Below, in pieces: positions 5,692 to 7,783 of a stretch of 7,783 bases of DNA. Positions within the stretch are counted from its first letter, which is position 1, and each line of letters starts with the position of its first letter. Made by a program: the position numbers and the translations under genes. The DNA comes from Bacillota bacterium (GTDB taxonomy: Bacteria; Bacillota; Dethiobacteria; Dethiobacterales; Dethiobacteraceae). The stretch is from assembly GCA_012800215.1 (NCBI GenBank), contig JAAZJT010000089.1:1-7783 (forward strand), read 5' to 3'. A model generated the notes under the pieces. The model saw only the letters and a list, made by a program, of their open reading frames with translations. It was not told where the DNA came from and ran no database searches.

Positions 5692-6024
5692 ATGAGTGAA
5701 AGTGTTTTGGAAGTTGGAGATGGAAATTTTGCCGCTGAGGTTTTACAGGCAGACAAGCCTGTAGTAGTAGATTTTTGGGCTGCCTGGTGCGGTCCCTGCC
5801 GCATGATGGCACCGGTTTTTGCAGAATTAGCTGAAGAAATGGTTGATCAGGTAAAGTTTGTCAAGCTAAATGTAGACGAAAACAGAAAAACGGCTGAAAA
5901 ATACAATATTATGAGTATTCCTACGCTGATTTTGTTTAAAGATGGTGCACCTGCTGCAACACAGATTGGTTTTATTGCCAAAGAACAGCTGCGGCAAAAA
6001 ATAGAGGATACATTTGCTTTATAG
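5692..6024 (+). CDS. trxA: Thioredoxin
   Basis: A cytoplasmic dithiol-disulfide oxidoreductase that reduces protein disulfides and is itself reduced by thioredoxin reductase. It has 110 residues, the standard single thioredoxin fold. The active site is WCGPC with Cys33 and Cys36 in the context VVVDFWAAWCGPCRMM (24-39). The buried Asp27 and the cis-proline Pro77 (SIPT) are present, as is LILFKDGAP (79-87). The second half of the fold reads QIGFIAKEQL, near the usual VGF-x-x-K pattern. The ATG has AGGAGGT (5679-5685) at 6-base spacing. It appears to be a single-gene unit, bounded by the liv terminator upstream and its own hairpin downstream. The symbol is by family; clostridia often have several thioredoxins. 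Confidence 0.95.
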   Translation: MSESVLEVGDGNFAAEVLQADKPVVVDFWAAWCGPCRMMAPVFAELAEEMVDQVKFVKLNVDENRKTAEKYNIMSIPTLILFKDGAPAATQIGFIAKEQLRQKIEDTFAL

Positions 6025-6057
6025 TAAAAGACTGCTGATTACGTCAGCAGTCTTTTA
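6025..6057 (+). terminator. Intrinsic terminator after thioredoxin
   Basis: TAAAAGACTGCTGA (6025-6038) pairs perfectly with TCAGCAGTCTTTTA (6044-6057), a 14-bp stem with the 5-base loop TTACG. It begins directly at the end of the trxA stop codon. The 3' arm ends in TCTTTTA, followed by AGTTTAATT, so there is a short T-run at the stem base. It separates trxA from the ku unit. Confidence 0.85.
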
Positions 6058-6066
6058 AGTTTAATT

Positions 6067-6095
6067 GCATATTGTTTGCTTTTAGTTTCACACTA
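6067..6095 (+). promoter_or_regulatory. Possible forespore sigma-G-type promoter of ku
   Basis: GCATA (6067-6071) fits the sigma-G -35 pattern G-H-A-T-R. After 17 bases comes CACACTA (6089-6095), which differs at one base from the CATACTA type of -10. In Bacillus subtilis the ku and ligD genes (ykoV, ykoU) are known to be under sigma-G control, so the match is in a meaningful place. The weakness is distance: transcription would start near 6101-6103, leaving the AAGGAGG ribosome binding site (6101-6107) at the extreme 5' end of the message. Confidence 0.3.
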
Positions 6096-6114
6096 ATACA
6101 AAGGAGGTCAGGCG

Positions 6115-6936
6115 ATGAGAACAATTTGGAAAGGTGCCATTAGCTTCGGCTTAGTAAGTATCCCTATTAAACTTTTCCCGGCAACTGAACAAAAAGATGT
6201 TAAATTTCGCTATTTACATAAAACTTGTCAAGCGCCGTTAAAATATCAGCGTGTATGCACTGCCTGTGGGCAAGAAGTAAAGCAGGATGACATTGTACGC
6301 GGCTATGAATATGAAAAAAATCGTTTTGTTATTATTAACGAAGAAGATTTGGAAAAAATTCCTGATGAAAGAACGAGAACGATTGATATTATTGATTTTG
6401 TAGCTTTAGAGGAAATTGACCCTATTTATTTTGAAAAGACATATTATCTTGCACCTGGCGAGGCCGGTGAAAAAGCTTACGCTCTTTTGCATAAGGCTAT
6501 GAATGATACAGGCAAAATCGCCATCGCCAAAGTTGTAATTCGTAATAAAGAATCTCTGGCGGTTATTCGAGGGTATAAAAATTTACTGGTTATGGAAACC
6601 ATCTTTTATCCTGATGAAATTCGTAATCCTGAATACCTGCCAGGCTTTGAGCGCGAAATAAATCTGCGGGATAACGAGCTGAAAATGGCGCGGGAGTTAA
6701 TTGAGAATCTTTCTACTAGCTTTAAGGCGGAAAAATATGAAGATGAATACCGAAAACAGCTATTAGAGTTGATTCATGCCAAAATTGAAGGGGAACAGAT
6801 AGCTATTCCACAAGTTGCGGAAAAAGGAAAAGTAGTTGATTTAATGGAGGCGCTTAAGGCTTCTGTTGAAATAGCTAAGAAAACTACTTCAGAAGAGAAG
6901 AAAACAAAAAAACGTAAAAAGGCTGCCGGTGAATAG
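6115..6936 (+). CDS. ku: Ku protein, non-homologous end-joining
   Basis: Bacterial Ku forms a homodimeric ring that threads onto double-strand break ends, protects them, and recruits the end-joining ligase. The 273-residue length is standard. The N-terminus MRTIWKGAISFGLVSIPIKLF (1-21) is the hallmark of the family. A possible metal-binding cluster follows: His35, Cys38, Cys48 and Cys51 (HKTC, then CTACGQEV). Other conserved parts are KNRFVIINEEDLEKI (68-82), IDFVALEEIDPIYFEKTYYLAP (93-114), and EREINLRDNELKMARELIENL (179-199) near the end of the core. The C-terminus (about 255-270) is a lysine-rich tail, which in bacterial Ku contributes to DNA binding and ligase interaction. The ATG has AAGGAGG (6101-6107) at 7-base spacing. 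The ligase gene follows immediately. Earlier terminators make ku the first gene of its own unit. Confidence 0.95.
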   Translation: MRTIWKGAISFGLVSIPIKLFPATEQKDVKFRYLHKTCQAPLKYQRVCTACGQEVKQDDIVRGYEYEKNRFVIINEEDLEKIPDERTRTIDIIDFVALEEIDPIYFEKTYYLAPGEAGEKAYALLHKAMNDTGKIAIAKVVIRNKESLAVIRGYKNLLVMETIFYPDEIRNPEYLPGFEREINLRDNELKMARELIENLSTSFKAEKYEDEYRKQLLELIHAKIEGEQIAIPQVAEKGKVVDLMEALKASVEIAKKTTSEEKKTKKRKKAAGE

Positions 6937-6937
6937 G

Positions 6938-7711
6938 ATGCTTTTTACTTTCTTAGAGCCCATGCAGCCATTGAACACGGCAACCGTACCAAAATCTACA
7001 CAATATATTTATCAAGTAAAGTGGGATGGGGTGCGGATATTGGCACATATTGGCGGTCAGCGTGTTTGGCTGCATAACCGTCAGCTAAAAGAGCGTACTT
7101 TACATTATCCGGAGCTAAAAAAATTAGCTGTACAGGTATCGGGTGATGCTATCTTAGATGGCGAAGTGGTCACCCTTCACCGTGGTAAGCCTAATTTTCC
7201 TCTACTTTTGAAGCGCGATTTAGTTAATCCACATGCTCCGGCTGCTCCCTATAAAATTAAAAGATTAATGAAAGAAATACCGATTTTTTATTTAGTATTT
7301 GATTTGCTTTATTATAATGGGCTTGACTTGCGTTTTAAACCATTGTGGGAGCGACAGGCTCTTTTGGCCGAGGTTTTAACTACGGATGACAGTATTAATT
7401 GCGTTGAAAGTTTTTCCGAGGGGGATAGTCTTTTTAAAGCTGTAACTGAACAGAAAATGGAAGGTATAGTGGCTAAGGTTAAAGATAGTTATTATATTTC
7501 TGGGAAAAAACATCACTTATGGTGGAAAATAAAATGCCGCCAGCAGCAACTGGTAGCTATAGGCGGTTATACGGAAAAAAACGGTCGAATTAATGCTCTT
7601 TTGGCAGGTGTTTACTACGAAAACCAGTTTATTTATGTCGGTCGTGTGGCTGCAGGGTGTTTTTGGTACAATAAAAACCAAGCAGAGCGGAACTTAAAAA
7701 TCCCTGCATAA
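6938..7711 (+). CDS. ATP-dependent DNA ligase, LigD ligase-domain type; C-terminus interrupted
   Basis: This seals DNA ends in Ku-dependent repair. From the ATG at 6938 there are 257 residues; the in-frame GTG at 6929 would add three and overlap ku. GGTGA (6928-6932) suits the ATG. Nucleotidyltransferase motifs are intact: motif I KWDGVR with adenylated Lys28 (28-33), LDGEVV (73-78), motif III VFDLLYYNG (120-128), motif IV EGIVAK (175-180) and motif V WWKIK (195-199). The OB-fold then starts (VAIGGY, YVGRVAAG at 233-240) but stops at residue 257. LigD ligase domains normally continue another 60 or more residues to the EWT motif VI region, absent here. Skipping one A in the A5 run at 7696-7700 gives SLHKMEKPLPAPFK, which fits the family pattern of a helix ending in PF, and then TAA at 7743-7745. 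It may be a frameshifted or decaying gene, a sequencing error, or a short natural form. No polymerase or phosphoesterase domain is present. Confidence 0.85.
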   Translation: MLFTFLEPMQPLNTATVPKSTQYIYQVKWDGVRILAHIGGQRVWLHNRQLKERTLHYPELKKLAVQVSGDAILDGEVVTLHRGKPNFPLLLKRDLVNPHAPAAPYKIKRLMKEIPIFYLVFDLLYYNGLDLRFKPLWERQALLAEVLTTDDSINCVESFSEGDSLFKAVTEQKMEGIVAKVKDSYYISGKKHHLWWKIKCRQQQLVAIGGYTEKNGRINALLAGVYYENQFIYVGRVAAGCFWYNKNQAERNLKIPA

Positions 7712-7783
7712 AATGGAAAAACCATTGCCAGCACCCTTCAAATAAACTACCCTTTTAGTGTCCAAAGCTAAAGGGGGAATAGA
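7712..7783 (+). other. Window end downstream of the ligase: hairpin and possible next ribosome binding site
   Basis: No complete gene. The stretch 7701-7742 reads as a plausible ligase continuation in the shifted frame. CCCTTTTAG (7750-7758) can pair with CTAAAGGG (7768-7775) with one bulged T. AAGGGGG (7771-7777), six bases from the end, resembles a Shine-Dalgarno sequence, so another gene may begin just outside the window; in this setting a separate LigD-type polymerase would be a reasonable guess, but nothing of it is visible. Confidence 0.35.

Noticed and set aside
5417..5812. Minus-strand frame of 131 codons across the livF end, terminator and trxA start
   Set aside because: It crosses an intrinsic terminator and the trxA active-site codons and has no recognisable domain, so it is a chance frame.
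6072..6099. Sigma-A promoter for ku: TTGTTT (6072-6077), 16 bases, TAATAC (6094-6099)
   Set aside because: Transcription would start inside or after the ku ribosome binding site at 6101-6107, and the -35 match is weak.

Overview
The window looks like an anaerobic, low-GC Gram-positive bacterium of the class Clostridia (Firmicutes). The base composition is AT-rich with strong AGGAGG-type ribosome binding sites. The substrate-binding protein is a lipoprotein rather than a free periplasmic protein. A DUF438 protein and a stand-alone Ku/ATP-ligase pair are also common in spore-forming clostridia. I cannot name a genus from the sequence. The window is probably a whole short contig, because its first base lies exactly at the outer end of a perfect fold-back repeat.

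Layout. (1) Bases 1-499: the 5' part of a DUF438/hemerythrin-like protein gene on the minus strand. It is cut off at about base 121 by a perfect 121-bp inverted copy of its own internal segment, probably a fold-back assembly or amplification chimera. (2) Bases 500-817: a divergent intergenic region. It holds a possible 34-codon membrane-peptide ORF on the minus strand, a near-consensus sigma-A promoter on the plus strand, and a leader with two perfect hairpins and a possible 10-codon leader ORF. (3) Bases 818-5503: a complete five-gene liv-type ABC importer operon, livJ-H-M-G-F, with a strong hairpin between livJ and livH and an intrinsic terminator after livF. (4) Bases 5504-6057: a single thioredoxin gene with its own probable promoter and terminator. 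(5) Bases 6058-7783: a two-gene non-homologous end-joining unit, ku followed by an ATP-dependent DNA ligase of the LigD ligase-domain type. A sigma-G-like (forespore) sequence lies upstream of ku. The ligase frame ends early, next to an A5 run, in a way that suggests a frameshift.

How the genes work together. LivJ captures a branched-chain amino acid or a related compound at the outer membrane face. LivH and LivM form the channel, and LivG and LivF hydrolyse ATP to drive uptake. Thioredoxin is an independent dithiol-disulfide exchange protein. Ku binds broken DNA ends and recruits the ligase to seal them, a role that in Bacillus is tied to spore DNA repair.

Most of the window is conventional. 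The points that deserve a second look are the fold-back at the left edge, the structured liv leader, the possible sigma-G promoter of ku, and the interrupted ligase. I see no tRNA, rRNA, CRISPR array, insertion sequence or phage gene, and no convincing novel system.
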